64,000 bases of DNA from CADEED01 sp035995425 (GCA_035995425.1 DASYKM010000201.1:1-64000); one strand, 5' to 3'; counted from the first letter of the stretch, positions 42,459 to 51,844 are shown. Notes: generated by a model from the letters alone, not told the origin. Numbers and translations are program-made.

Positions 42459-44426
42459 TTACTTCTTGCCGGACAGGCGCTCGATGAGCGAGGCGAACTT
42501 CGAGCCCTTCTTGTCCACCTTGAAGCGCAGATGGCGCACGCCGGTGTCACCGGCGCTGTCGTTGGTGATCTCCAGCGTGTTCGCGCCGAGGATCTCCAGC
42601 GTCTGGTCGAGCGTCTCCTCGTCCACCTGCGCGTGCGCATCGCGGCGTATGCCGCGCGCTCCGGGCTTGCGAACCTTGCTGGCCTTCGCGGGTGCAGTCG
42701 GGGCGGGAGCGGCCGGTGCCGCCGCCCTGGCGGGCTGAGCCGGCGCGGTCGCTGTCTGTTTGCCGAACCGCGGCGAGGTCTCGCCGTCGATGTCCTGCGC
42801 GATCATTTCCGGAAGGTCGTCATCGAGCAGCTTGAACACGCCGCTGGCGTTCGATGAAGTCATGGACAACGGCGTCGGCGCCGGGCCTTCCTTGATGTTC
42901 ACCGCGCGATGAATTCCGCTGCGCGCGGCATTGAGATCGTTGGCGCGTTCTTTTTCGATCGTGGTGACGGGCACCACCGATACGGTCTTGAAATCCGAGC
43001 GCACGTAATACGCCACCTGCTTCGCGGACACGGCGTCGCTGAAGAACCCCAGGCGCAGGCCGTACCAGGTACGCCCTTCGCGGTTGGCTTCGGTGGTGTA
43101 GAGCGTGTACGCGTTGAAAATGGCGAGCGGCGGAACTTTCGCCATGTCGAAGTTGGTGACCGACCAGTCGAGCTGCACGGCGAACAACACCGGAGCATTG
43201 CGCTTCACTTCGTTCTTGATGACCTGCATCGACTGGGCGTCTTCGGGCTTGATGACCCGGATGGCTTCGTCGACGTTGGCCTCGGCCGAGCCTTCGCGGT
43301 ACGGCGAATGGCGCTCGAGCAGGCGAATGGTCTGCGTATCGGACAGATCGTCGAGCTCTTCGATGACCTGGCGAACGTTGGTAAGCGAGGGTGTGGCGGA
43401 AATGGACTGCGCGGGAGTCTTCGGAGCCGGATTTTGCAGCACCGGATTTTGTCGAGAAAGAGCCGGCATCTGCACCGTCGGTTCGGCGGCGCGCGGCGCA
43501 GGCTGCGGCGCGGCTTGTCTGGCCTGCGGCGCCTCTGGCCTGGCCTGCGGCGCCTCTGGCCTAGCCTGCGGCGCCTCCGGCCTAGCTTGCGGCGCTTTGG
43601 GCGCGGCGGCCTGCAATGCAGGAGCGGAAACTTTCGCGGCGATCTTGGGAGCGACCACCGGCGGCTTGGCCGGTGCGGGCTTCACGGCGGCGGGTTTCGG
43701 TGCCGCTGGCTTCGCGGCGGCGGGCTTGGCCGCCACGGGCGCAGGCTTCGCGACCGGCTTGGCAACCGCCTTCGCGGGCGCAGGCTTTGCCGCAACGGGT
43801 TTCGCGGCAACGGGCTTCGGCGCGGCGGGCCTGGCGGCCACCGGCTGCGCCGGAGCGCTAACTACCAGCGGCGCCGGCGGATGCACGACCGGGACGTTGG
43901 CCGGGGTGAATTCCGGCTGTTCATCGGTGAGCACGAAGGGTTCTTCGAACTCGTACTTGAGTACGGGCGGCGGCGGCGTGGCCGCGAACGGATGCGGTTC
44001 GGCGGCCGGAGCGGCGGCCACCGGAGCTTCAACCGGAGCCGGTGGAGGAAGCGGCGCGGCGGCGGCCGGGGTCGGAGCGGCAGCACGCGGCACGGCGGCG
44101 GGCGCGGCCACAGGGTTGTTAGGCCGCAGCTTCTTGCCAGGCGCTTCGCTCGCCCAGGCGCCGGGATAGACGTCGCGAACCACGGCCAGCATTTCTTCGG
44201 CGGTCTGCATGGATTCGAAATAACCCATGTGCAGGCGGAAACGTTCGCGGCCGTCTTCACGGCGGCGGCTGACGAAGAATGTGAATTGGGCGAGCGTCGG
44301 ATCTTTCGGCTGCGACAGCGCCATGGGCGTGGTCGAGGAGGTCAGATTGATTACAAAACCGCCCGTGGCGGCTCCGCCGGTGGGCCGCGTCAGCTTGCTG
44401 ACGACGTAATCTGGCTTGGCACTCAT
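42459..44426 (-). CDS. Proline/alanine-rich protein with two SPOR-like domains, 655 aa
   Basis: Residues about 15-90 (QFTFFVSRRREDGRERFRLH then MGYFESMQTAEEMLAVVRD) and about 410-490 (WYGLRLGFFSDAVSAKQVAY) look like two SPOR-type modules, which bind denuded peptidoglycan or act as scaffold domains. Between them lies a long low-complexity linker of Ala, Pro and Lys with tandem APQARPE repeats. A C-terminal piece of about 80 residues (VDEETLDQTLEILGANTLEI) is conserved-looking. There is no signal peptide or TM helix, so the location is unclear. It may be a cytosolic scaffold. The SPOR call is by pattern only. Confidence 0.6.
   Translation of the reverse strand: MSAKPDYVVSKLTRPTGGAATGGFVINLTSSTTPMALSQPKDPTLAQFTFFVSRRREDGRERFRLHMGYFESMQTAEEMLAVVRDVYPGAWASEAPGKKLRPNNPVAAPAAVPRAAAPTPAAAAPLPPPAPVEAPVAAAPAAEPHPFAATPPPPVLKYEFEEPFVLTDEQPEFTPANVPVVHPPAPLVVSAPAQPVAARPAAPKPVAAKPVAAKPAPAKAVAKPVAKPAPVAAKPAAAKPAAPKPAAVKPAPAKPPVVAPKIAAKVSAPALQAAAPKAPQARPEAPQARPEAPQARPEAPQARQAAPQPAPRAAEPTVQMPALSRQNPVLQNPAPKTPAQSISATPSLTNVRQVIEELDDLSDTQTIRLLERHSPYREGSAEANVDEAIRVIKPEDAQSMQVIKNEVKRNAPVLFAVQLDWSVTNFDMAKVPPLAIFNAYTLYTTEANREGRTWYGLRLGFFSDAVSAKQVAYYVRSDFKTVSVVPVTTIEKERANDLNAARSGIHRAVNIKEGPAPTPLSMTSSNASGVFKLLDDDLPEMIAQDIDGETSPRFGKQTATAPAQPARAAAPAAPAPTAPAKASKVRKPGARGIRRDAHAQVDEETLDQTLEILGANTLEITNDSAGDTGVRHLRFKVDKKGSKFASLIERLSGKK
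43520..43597 (-). repeat. 21-bp tandem repeat encoding APQARPE units
   Basis: About four copies of a 21-base unit encode APQARPE repeats in the linker of the SPOR-like protein. Copies differ by only a few silent or single-residue changes, so this is a recent slippage-type expansion and probably variable in number between strains. Confidence 0.75.
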
Positions 44427-44638
44427 TTGTTTAACCGTTCCCCGAAAGACCGAGACCGAACCGCTTCCCTTCCCGGACGCGATCCTCTTTCACTCGCTTG
44501 GGAGTGTGCGAACCCAAGGCATATACGGTCAACGGGCGAACTGAGCACGCTGTCGCAGATCACAGACCGAAATATTCATTCCCTTACGAGAAATACGACA
44601 TAACGGTAGCAATTTTTGCTGGGTGGCGTTAAGGCGCG

Positions 44639-45160
44639 CTATTGCGGCAGACGATCCCAGAAGCGGCCCGCGGACGTAAAGCGATCGGCATAGAACTCGT
44701 CGTCGAGGGAGTTGATGGTCACCGGCTTGCCGGCGCCCGGCGCATGCACGAAGCGATGGTCGCCGATGTAAATGCCGACGTGATTTACCTTGCGACTGTC
44801 GATCTTGAAGAACACCAGGTCGCCGCGTCTGAGTTTGCGCGGCTTGATGCTCATGGCTTCTTCGGACTGATCGCGCGAGGTGCGCGGCACCGTGAGCCCG
44901 AGCTGCCGGTGCGCGTAGAACACGAGGCCGCTGCAGTCGAAACCATCGAGCGTCGCGCCACCGTATCGATAGGGCGTGCCGCGCAGACGCAGCGCGAAAT
45001 CCGCCAGCGCTTCGCCGCGATTGCGCATGGTGGACGCGCCGCCAGCGCCATCCCACTCGCGAGCGGGTTCGGGAGATTGTGGCGGCGGCGGCGAGGCGCA
45101 GCTCGCGAGCACCACGAGCAATGGGGTCAGCCAGAAACCGCTAGCCCGCAGCCCGCTCAT
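44639..45160 (-). CDS. NlpC/P60 family lipoprotein endopeptidase
   Basis: The 173-residue product has a lipoprotein signal (LLVVLASC, lipidated Cys near 21). The NlpC/P60 domain has its catalytic Cys in GFDCSGLVFY, the first His in NHVGIYIGDH and the second in FVHAPGAGK. Such enzymes cut peptide bonds in peptidoglycan stem peptides. Its start overlaps the end of the GGDEF-EAL gene by 20 bases, so the two are co-expressed, linking cell-wall hydrolysis to cyclic-di-GMP level by location. About 210 bases downstream hold no feature I can name. Confidence 0.9.
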   Translation of the reverse strand: MSGLRASGFWLTPLLVVLASCASPPPPQSPEPAREWDGAGGASTMRNRGEALADFALRLRGTPYRYGGATLDGFDCSGLVFYAHRQLGLTVPRTSRDQSEEAMSIKPRKLRRGDLVFFKIDSRKVNHVGIYIGDHRFVHAPGAGKPVTINSLDDEFYADRFTSAGRFWDRLPQ

Positions 45161-47681
45161 CGCCGATCTCGGAGCCGGGCCGTCTCGACTCGAGGATTTC
45201 GGTGAGCGCGGCAGCCGACATGGGCCGCGCCAGGAAATAGCCCTGCGCCGACTCGCAGCCGCGCGAACGCAGGAACTCGAGCTGTCCGCTGGTCTCCACG
45301 CCTTCCGCCGTCACGCGTTTTCCAAGGGTATGCGCCATGGTGATGACTGATTCGACCAGCGCACCGGCCGAATCGTTCTGTGGGACTTCATCGAGAAAGC
45401 TGCGGTCGAGCTTTATCGTATTTACCGGATAGCGGCGCAAATAGTTCAACGAGGAATAGCCGGTGCCGAAATCGTCCAGCGCGAGCTTCACGCCGAGAGC
45501 CGAGATGGCGCGCAGCGGCTCCTCGACCTCGCCGTCGGCCAACGCCGATTCCACCAGTTCCAGCTCGAGGCTGGCGGGCGCGATCCCGTGCTGGTGGAGC
45601 GCGCCCTGCACCATGCGCACGAAATTGCCGTCCTTGAGCTGCTGCACCGACACGTTCACGGAGAACATGCGCGGCGCGATTCCCGCCCGCGCCCACTCGG
45701 CGTATTGCGAGCAGGCTGAATCGAGCACGAACCCGCCGATGTCGGTGATGAGCCCGGAATGTTCGGCGGCGGGAATGAATTCGCCCGGTAGTTTGATGCC
45801 GTCGTAGCGCGTCTGCCAGCGCAGCAAAGCTTCGGCGCCGCACAAGCGGCCGTCGGCCAGCGAGAACTGCGGCTGGTAGAACAACGACAGCTCGCGCCGG
45901 CGCAAGGCGCGATGCAGGCCGCTGTCGGTGAACGTGACGCGCTTCTGTGACATGTCGCGCTCGAAGAAGATCGCGCGGCCGCGCCCTTGCGCCTTGGCGC
46001 GATACATCGCGAGGTCCGCCTGGCGTATGACTTCCTCGAGATCCGTGCCGTCGTCGGGGAACATCGTGACGCCGACGCTGGCGCGCATCTGGTAGTCGCG
46101 CCCGCCGAGACTGGCCGGCAGCGCCAGCGAGCGGATGACGCGATCGGCGATCTGCCGCACGGTCTCGGCGTCGCCGACATTGCGCAACAGCACGGTGAAC
46201 TCGTCGCCGCCGAGGCGAGCGACAGTGTCGCCCTCCTTGGTGCAGGCCTTGAGCCGGTGCGCGACGATCGACAGCAATTGATCTCCGGCACTGTGGCCGA
46301 GCGTGTCGTTGACGCGCTTGAAGTGATCGAGGTCGACGTACATGAGCGCGCCGCGCGTGAGTCCGCTGGCCGCGGCCGCCAGCTCCTGCGCGAGCCGGTC
46401 GCGGAACAGCGCTCGATTCGGCAGCTGCGTCAGTGGATCGTAGTGCGCCTGCCGGTATAGTCGTTCGTCACGCGCGGAATTGGACAACGCCGCACGCAGA
46501 CGCTCGGCGAAAGCGGCGCCGTAGTCGGCCACCGCCGGATCGCGCGAGGGCTCGCCGTGATAACCAACAATGAGCATGGCGGACAGGCGTTCCTCGTCGA
46601 CCACCGGCCACAACCAGAAGAATTCGGCGCCGGCATCGCGCATGGACGCAAGGAATCCGTGGCGGGACTCTTCTATACGCGCCACCGTCATGCCTTCGGG
46701 CGTCTCGCGCACCGTGGCGAGCATGGCGGAATCGAAGGTCACGCGCTGCACCGGCAATTCTTCGGCGCCGAGTGCCGCCATGAACAGGCGCCCATGCGCC
46801 TGCGCGGTCGGGTCGAGCAGGATCACACCGACACACTGGCTGCGCGTGAGCTCGCGGAACTTCGGCAACACGACATCGAGGGCACGATCGATTTCACTGG
46901 CGGCGAGCAGCGCACGGTCGACTTCGCCGAGCACTTCGAAGGCGCGCCAGTCCCGCTGCAGCGACATCGCCGTGGTATTGAACTCACGTTCGAGCGGTGT
47001 GAATTCGTCGACCGCGCTGCGCGGCAGCACGTCGAAGCGCCGCTCACGCAGCCTTGCGAGCCCGCGCTGCAGGCCACGCAGCGGCGGCAGGTAACGCTCG
47101 CTCACCACCGCGGCGACCGCAAAGGCCACGAGCACGGTGAGTGCCAGCAGTCCGAGCGCGGTCGGGATCAACTCCGACGCCGTCGAACCGAAGGTGGCCT
47201 CGGGCGCGAATACCACCACGGTGTTGGCCGAAACCGGATCGCCGGGAATGGCCGGCGGAAGATAGGTCATGGCGCCGCGCCACTCGCGGCCCGATGCATA
47301 CCACGCGATTATGGTCGTCCCGCTCGGCGCGTCCACGGCATGCGGTGCGCGGCGTTCGAACAATTGCACGAGCACCGGGGGAACCGGGCTGCTGCTGAAC
47401 AGCTGGGTGCCGGCACCATCGAGCACCACGAGATAACGTCCCTCGAGTCCTTGTATGAAGTCGCCGGGGTAGTGGCGCGAGTTGAACAGCAGCGTCGACG
47501 CCTTTTCGCGCGAGAGAGTCGTCAACTCCTGGTTCTGCAGGTTGGCGCGCCGCTCCTCGGCTTCGAACCAGCGCGAGAACAATGCGAGACCAACGGGAAT
47601 CAACATTGCGAGGGCAATGACCAGCCACAGCCGGCGCGTCAGCCCGCTGCGCAAGACCGAGTTGTACTGGTTGCGGCTCAT
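45141..47681 (-). CDS. Membrane GGDEF-EAL cyclic-di-GMP protein with periplasmic sensor and GAF-like domain
   Basis: About 846 residues: two transmembrane helices (near 17-40 and 170-195) bracket a periplasmic domain; a HAMP-like or coiled segment (LRGLQRGLARLRERRFD) and a GAF-like domain (about 265-410) follow. The diguanylate cyclase motif is intact as RLGGDEFTVLLR (about 490) and the phosphodiesterase motif as GAEALLRW (about 614) with DDFGTGYSSLNYL and AEGVETSGQLEF. Both activities may be possible. GGGA precedes the ATG at 47681. The NlpC/P60 gene overlaps its end. Confidence 0.92.
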   Translation of the reverse strand: MSRNQYNSVLRSGLTRRLWLVIALAMLIPVGLALFSRWFEAEERRANLQNQELTTLSREKASTLLFNSRHYPGDFIQGLEGRYLVVLDGAGTQLFSSSPVPPVLVQLFERRAPHAVDAPSGTTIIAWYASGREWRGAMTYLPPAIPGDPVSANTVVVFAPEATFGSTASELIPTALGLLALTVLVAFAVAAVVSERYLPPLRGLQRGLARLRERRFDVLPRSAVDEFTPLEREFNTTAMSLQRDWRAFEVLGEVDRALLAASEIDRALDVVLPKFRELTRSQCVGVILLDPTAQAHGRLFMAALGAEELPVQRVTFDSAMLATVRETPEGMTVARIEESRHGFLASMRDAGAEFFWLWPVVDEERLSAMLIVGYHGEPSRDPAVADYGAAFAERLRAALSNSARDERLYRQAHYDPLTQLPNRALFRDRLAQELAAAASGLTRGALMYVDLDHFKRVNDTLGHSAGDQLLSIVAHRLKACTKEGDTVARLGGDEFTVLLRNVGDAETVRQIADRVIRSLALPASLGGRDYQMRASVGVTMFPDDGTDLEEVIRQADLAMYRAKAQGRGRAIFFERDMSQKRVTFTDSGLHRALRRRELSLFYQPQFSLADGRLCGAEALLRWQTRYDGIKLPGEFIPAAEHSGLITDIGGFVLDSACSQYAEWARAGIAPRMFSVNVSVQQLKDGNFVRMVQGALHQHGIAPASLELELVESALADGEVEEPLRAISALGVKLALDDFGTGYSSLNYLRRYPVNTIKLDRSFLDEVPQNDSAGALVESVITMAHTLGKRVTAEGVETSGQLEFLRSRGCESAQGYFLARPMSAAALTEILESRRPGSEIGDERAAG

Positions 47682-47805
47682 CGATTTCCCATGGCGTGCG
47701 TTGCATCCTGGCAACGCTATTCCATCGTCCCTGATATCGATGCGACTTTACGGAATGCGGACCGGCGCAAATGCGCGCCGCGTCACGGTTGCCGCTGCAC
47801 CGCGC

Positions 47806-48525
47806 TCAGCCGGGCTTCTTTTTGGGGGTTTGCGGCGCGAGGGCCTGGGCGGAGCGCAGCTCGGAGAGCTGGCGGATCGCCGCGTAGGTGTAGCGGTAAA
47901 TGCCACGCGCACCGCGACGCGAAGCGCCGAGCATCGCCTTGCCGACGATTTCCGCCGGAATGGCGCGATAAGCCTCGCGCGAACCGGTGAGCAGGGGATT
48001 GATGAGCGGCGCGAAGATGCGCCCGGTGATCTCGAGCGGACGCAGCGCCTTGCGCGGGCCTAACAACAAGCTCGGCTGCAGGATGTCGACCGACACGAAT
48101 CCCAGGTCGGACACCGCCTCTTCCATCTCGCCCTTGGTCCGCAGGTAGAACTTCGGCGACCTGGAGCTCGCTCCCACCGACGAGACCACCACGAAGCGCG
48201 TCGCCTGCGCGGCGCGCGCCGCGCGCGCGAACAGCAGCACGGCGTCCACGTCCGCTTCACGGAAAGCTTCCTGCGACCCCGCTTCCGCGATCGTGCTGCC
48301 GATGCAGCAGTAGGCATCCTGGGCAACGAGACCCTTCAGCTGGTCCGCCATGCGGTCGAACACCACCACGCGATTGGCGAGCTTCGGATGTTCCTTGCCG
48401 AACGGACGCCGGGTCAGCGCGTACACGCGTGCATAGTCGGGCGCGTCGAGCAGCGCCTTGAGGAGAAATCCGCCGACGAGACCCGTGGCGCCGGCGACCA
48501 GGGCGATTTTTGGTGTTGTACTCAC
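47806..48525 (-). CDS. NAD(P)-binding atypical SDR / NmrA-like protein
   Basis: The 239-residue product begins KIALVAGATGLVGGFLLKAL, the GxxGxxG Rossmann motif, with VVVSSVGASSRSPKFYLRTK providing Ser and the YxxxK pair in the usual positions, and VDILQPSLLLGPR afterwards. This is an atypical SDR (HTATIP2/YwnB-like). Such proteins bind NADP and are often redox or stress-responsive, some lacking enzyme activity. No operon partner is obvious: the TRIC-like gene ends 28 bases upstream on the same strand. Confidence 0.83.
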   Translation of the reverse strand: MSTTPKIALVAGATGLVGGFLLKALLDAPDYARVYALTRRPFGKEHPKLANRVVVFDRMADQLKGLVAQDAYCCIGSTIAEAGSQEAFREADVDAVLLFARAARAAQATRFVVVSSVGASSRSPKFYLRTKGEMEEAVSDLGFVSVDILQPSLLLGPRKALRPLEITGRIFAPLINPLLTGSREAYRAIPAEIVGKAMLGASRRGARGIYRYTYAAIRQLSELRSAQALAPQTPKKKPG

Positions 48526-48553
48526 GCGGCGCAGCTTAACAAGATTTTTTCTT

Positions 48554-49210
48554 TCAATGCCCGTGAGGGCGGCCGTTGCCGCGGGCGCTCGGCAAATGCC
48601 AGTTGAACCACATGGAAAGAATTCTGAGCAGGAAGCAAAGCATGGCCCCGGCGACGGCCGTTGGCATGGCCGGCCATCGCAGCCAGTCGCCGAACACCAC
48701 GACCGCGGCGCCCGCCAGTGCCGCGAGCGCGTAGATATCGGATTGGAATACCACCGGAACGCGCGACAGCAGCAGGTCGCGCATCACGCCGCCGCCAATG
48801 CCCGTGAGCATGCCGAGCAGCGCCGCCATCACCGGGTGAAGATCGAACGCCAGCGCCTTCTGCGTGCCGGCGACCGCAAACAACGCCAGTCCCGCCGCGT
48901 CGAACACCCGCACGGGATTGCGCATGCGTTCGATGAGCGGATGCCAGACGAAGGTGACCAGGCCCGCGAGCATCGCCGCGGCGAGATATCGCCAGTCCTT
49001 GAACGCCGCCGGCGGCACTGCGCCGATCAGCAGGTCACGCAGGATGCCGCCGGCGCTCGCCGTCGCGAACGAGAGCACCAGCACACCGAACAGGTCGAGC
49101 CGCTGGCGCACCGCGGCCGTGGCGCCCGCCAGCGCAAACACAAACACGCCGATGAGGTCGAGGACCAATAGCACCGGCGCATTGTGCATCACGGAAACGA
49201 ACCTGGGCAT
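48554..49210 (-). CDS. Trimeric intracellular cation channel (TRIC / UPF0126) family protein
   Basis: The 218-residue product has seven hydrophobic helices as two pseudo-repeats, each with the family motif: SAGGILRDLLIGAVPPAAF and GIGGGVMRDLLLSRVPVVF. This GGxxRD pattern identifies UPF0126/TRIC proteins, cation channels by structural work on homologues. The C-terminus is a short His/Gly-rich cytosolic tail. Start at 49210 is preferred on family length. It shares strand with the SDR gene downstream. Confidence 0.92.
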   Translation of the reverse strand: MPRFVSVMHNAPVLLVLDLIGVFVFALAGATAAVRQRLDLFGVLVLSFATASAGGILRDLLIGAVPPAAFKDWRYLAAAMLAGLVTFVWHPLIERMRNPVRVFDAAGLALFAVAGTQKALAFDLHPVMAALLGMLTGIGGGVMRDLLLSRVPVVFQSDIYALAALAGAAVVVFGDWLRWPAMPTAVAGAMLCFLLRILSMWFNWHLPSARGNGRPHGH

Positions 49211-49326
49211 TCATGGCGCAAATGGGCTCTGGTCACCTGTTCGGGTGATGCGGCAGAAACATGAGGGAATATGCTTGGCGCGGGGAATGGATTCCCTGAC
49301 ATCACCAACGAACAAGGAGCGAACTA

Positions 49327-50193
49327 ATGCATCTCCCTAGCAATCAATGTCTCCGGCGCCGCGGTCCGCGGCCCGGACTCGCGGCCATACTCGTGGCGCT
49401 ACTCGCGGGCCTGGCCGGCGGCGCGCAGGCCGTGGATTTCGATGTGACCCTGAAGGCACCCATGGCGAAAGGCGGGTCCGAGCTCAAGACCAGCGCGGAG
49501 AATTACTCCGCCACGTACGCGCGCCTGGCAAAAACCTCGCCCACCGAGATGGTGACCAACCAGGCGCTGTTTCTCGAACACTTCGACATGGAGTGGCAGC
49601 TTCAGCGCGCGATCGACGACCGGCTGCCGATGGAAGACCTGTCGGCCATCGGTCTCGTCAAACGAGAAAACGGCGGCATCGAGATCGACCTGAAGGAATT
49701 TCCGCAGTGGGCGTCGTTCACCGACAAGCTGATGGCGATGATGCCAACGATGAACTTCGACCTCGCGGGCCCGTTGCTCATCAACCGCGGCTTTCGCGAC
49801 AGCGACATCGCTGCCGTCAGGAACTACCTCGCAACCCACGATCTGCGGCAGGCAACCGCGGCGAAGACTCTTCCCATTTCGATCAGCTTCAGCAGGCTCG
49901 TCAAGAAATACGACCAGCAGAAACTCCCGGTCAGCAAGGGTCTCGTCTACTCATATCTTTATCAGCGCGAAAAAGCCGATGCGCTCGCGCGGCGCGAATG
50001 GGCCGATGGTCTCCTGAAGGTTCTGGATGCGCAGCGCGTCCGTGTGCTGCATTCCTATCTCGATGAGATGCCGGGCGTCAGTGTCTGGGGGCCGAGCGAC
50101 ACAGTTGCTGGCGTTGCCGGCGTGCTCGCGGCCCTGAGACTTCCGGATTACGAAGAACGCCTGACCGCCGAAGCAAAAGGAGTTGCGCCATGA
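49327..50193 (+). CDS. Secreted hypothetical protein, 288 aa (first of three-gene cluster)
   Basis: The product has a signal peptide (about 1-36, ending GGAQA) and then a domain rich in charged helices (LFLEHFDMEWQLQRAIDD, LPMEDLSAIGLVKRENGG). I recognise no family and no catalytic motif. Its stop overlaps the start of the next gene as ATGA, indicating coupling with another secreted protein. A GGAGCG lies five to six bases before the ATG. A structural or adhesive envelope role is possible, but unsupported. Confidence 0.65.
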   Translation: MHLPSNQCLRRRGPRPGLAAILVALLAGLAGGAQAVDFDVTLKAPMAKGGSELKTSAENYSATYARLAKTSPTEMVTNQALFLEHFDMEWQLQRAIDDRLPMEDLSAIGLVKRENGGIEIDLKEFPQWASFTDKLMAMMPTMNFDLAGPLLINRGFRDSDIAAVRNYLATHDLRQATAAKTLPISISFSRLVKKYDQQKLPVSKGLVYSYLYQREKADALARREWADGLLKVLDAQRVRVLHSYLDEMPGVSVWGPSDTVAGVAGVLAALRLPDYEERLTAEAKGVAP

Positions 50194-50726
50194 AATCCAG
50201 TCAGTCCGCGCTCCGAGGGAGCGCTGTCCTCTTCGCGCTCGGTGCGTCGATCACCGGGTCGCCTTTCGCGTCCGCCGTAAATCTGAGTGCTTACCCCAGC
50301 ACCATCGAGCAATATGGCACCGGCTCGGCTTTCTACCTGGGTCATACCGTCATGGCCCACACGGCTTTCACGTCGCTCAGCGCCGGTGGCACGTACTCGG
50401 CTCAATGCGCTCACCCCGCGACACTCCCGGTCACCGGCGAGCGAACCCTCAGCACCTACGGCATCGGCGGCAATTCACTGATTGTCACCATTCCCGCGCA
50501 GCAACCGGCAATCGCCAATATGACCGGGTGGAACCAGGTCGGGGGAGGAACGGAGCTCGCCTGCAACTATCGGTGGACGGCATTCGCCATCGAGAGCGGC
50601 TTCTCCATTGGCGCCGGTGGCATCAGCTTTCCGATTGGCGACGGCACTGAACGCACGGGCGGCACCGTGGATTTCTCGATGATTCGCGGGAATACGAATC
50701 TCGGCGGTGGAGGCTGCACGCCCTGA
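50190..50726 (+). CDS. Secreted hypothetical protein, 178 aa (second of three-gene cluster)
   Basis: The product has a signal peptide (ending near PFASA) and a small, Gly/Thr/Ser-rich beta-type mature domain (AFTSLSAGGTYSAQC, SFPIGDGTERTGGTVDF). Three Cys may form disulfides. No family recognised. It is translationally coupled to the preceding gene by an ATGA overlap and followed 45 bases later by an EF-hand-like secreted protein. All three look exported and co-regulated. Confidence 0.62.
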   Translation: MKSSQSALRGSAVLFALGASITGSPFASAVNLSAYPSTIEQYGTGSAFYLGHTVMAHTAFTSLSAGGTYSAQCAHPATLPVTGERTLSTYGIGGNSLIVTIPAQQPAIANMTGWNQVGGGTELACNYRWTAFAIESGFSIGAGGISFPIGDGTERTGGTVDFSMIRGNTNLGGGGCTP

Positions 50727-50771
50727 CCAGCGTCTCTTCAATCTCATTCATCAATACCAAGGACGGTAGCC

Positions 50772-51398
50772 ATGAAAAATCTCAAGCGACTTCTATCTGC
50801 GTGCCTGCTCACCGCGGCATTGCACGCCGGCAACGCGTGGAGCTGGAGCTCCTGCAGCCCGATCGTCATCGATATCGGCAACAACGGCATCAATCTGGGT
50901 GAGGCCGGCACGGGCGTGTATTTCGACGTCGATGCCGACGGTGTGCGCGATCACGTGCAGTGGGTGCGGCGCGGCGGTGACGAAGGCTTTCTCGCACTCG
51001 ATCGCAGCGGCAACGGGCTCATCGACAACGGCGCCGAACTGTTCGGCGTCGGCACGCCGCTCATGCTCGAAGGACGCAACGCGCCGAACGGCTTCGTCGG
51101 CCTTGCGCAGTACGACTCGCGCCAACTCGGTGGCAATGACGACGGCCTGATCACCGAAGCCGACTCGGTCTGGCCGCAGTTGCGCATCTGGGTCGATGCG
51201 AACGCCGACGGCATTTCGACTTACGACGAAATGCGCTCGCTCAAGAGTCTCGGCCTCACGGCGCTCGAGACCATTCCGAAAATTCGCAAGCACGTCGATG
51301 CCGCGGGCAATGTCATCCCCTACTGGGCGTGGGCTTCGCAACGCGCGAAGCCGGGGCGTGCGCTCATGGTGGACGTGTTCTTCCGGGTTCTGCCGTAA
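50772..51398 (+). CDS. Secreted EF-hand-like calcium-binding protein, 208 aa (third of cluster)
   Basis: The product has a signal peptide (ending GNAWS). Calcium-loop-like segments are seen in YFDVDADGVRDHVQW, LDRSGNGLIDNGAELFG, GGNDDGLITEADSVW and VDANADGISTYDEM; at least two have the DxDxDG-type spacing of EF-hand or dockerin-like loops. The N-terminal PIVIDIGNNGINL resembles sequences in large secreted RTX-like proteins. It probably binds calcium outside the cytoplasm. Its two upstream neighbours are also secreted, suggesting a surface assembly. Confidence 0.78.
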   Translation: MKNLKRLLSACLLTAALHAGNAWSWSSCSPIVIDIGNNGINLGEAGTGVYFDVDADGVRDHVQWVRRGGDEGFLALDRSGNGLIDNGAELFGVGTPLMLEGRNAPNGFVGLAQYDSRQLGGNDDGLITEADSVWPQLRIWVDANADGISTYDEMRSLKSLGLTALETIPKIRKHVDAAGNVIPYWAWASQRAKPGRALMVDVFFRVLP

Positions 51399-51426
51399 GA
51401 GTTGGGGAAAGGGGAACGTGGTTCAT

Positions 51427-51597
51427 TGAAGCGGGCGCCCCAACGATCGCACACGCATGAAGCGAGCTCGCTATCGCCGGGCTTTTTGTTGTGGCACATC
51501 GCGAGATTTGGGTCCGCCGCCACAACGCGAAGACATCCATTTTGTGGATGGGTGAGACGATAGCGAAGAGTCCGGATGAAGCGCAGAGGCGGCTTCG
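51427..51597 (-). repeat. Diverged repeat unit, left copy (inverted relative to 51903-52060)
   Basis: Reading the minus strand, this copy contains AGCCGCCTCTGCGCTTCA, CCGGACTCTTCG, GTCTTCGCGTTGTGGCGGCG and TAGCGAGCTC in that order. The right copy has the same words in the same order on the plus strand with scattered changes and small gaps. Identity is uneven; boundaries are approximate. Confidence 0.6.
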
Positions 51598-51644
51598 TGC
51601 CGTTGAGTTCGCATGACCCGGCCCGCTCGCTCATCTTCATGCGT

Positions 51645-51675
51645 GTGCGCTCGTTGGGGCGTGCGCGTCAGCGAG
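51645..51675 (+). repeat. Partial third copy of the diverged repeat end
   Basis: CTTCATGCGTGTGCG followed by TCGTTGGGGCG repeats, in inverted orientation, the same words found at the outer end of the left copy (51431-51462). Confidence 0.55.
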
Positions 51676-51823
51676 CCGCGTTCCGTTTCCCCCTCGCAGA
51701 GAACGGAGAAGAGAAGAGGAGAGAAGACAAGAGAAGAGGGCCACGGTGGTGGGTCTCCTCCGGATCTTGGCGACGCCGGAGCTACACGCCTCTTTTCCTC
51801 GCGAACGGAGCCGCGTAAATCGG

Positions 51824-51844
51824 ACGCCGCCGCTTCGGCGGCGT
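51824..51844. terminator. GC hairpin with TTCG-type loop
   Basis: ACGCCGCCG and CGGCGGCGT pair perfectly around CTT, or as a C(TTCG)G tetraloop, a very stable RNA hairpin. It lies between the two inverted repeat copies. No T-run follows on either strand, so a terminator role is only possible. Confidence 0.35.

Noticed and set aside
44427..44638. TTGACC with a CACACT hexamer upstream of the SPOR-like gene as a promoter
   Set aside because: Spacing is near normal but the second hexamer is poor; not enough to call.
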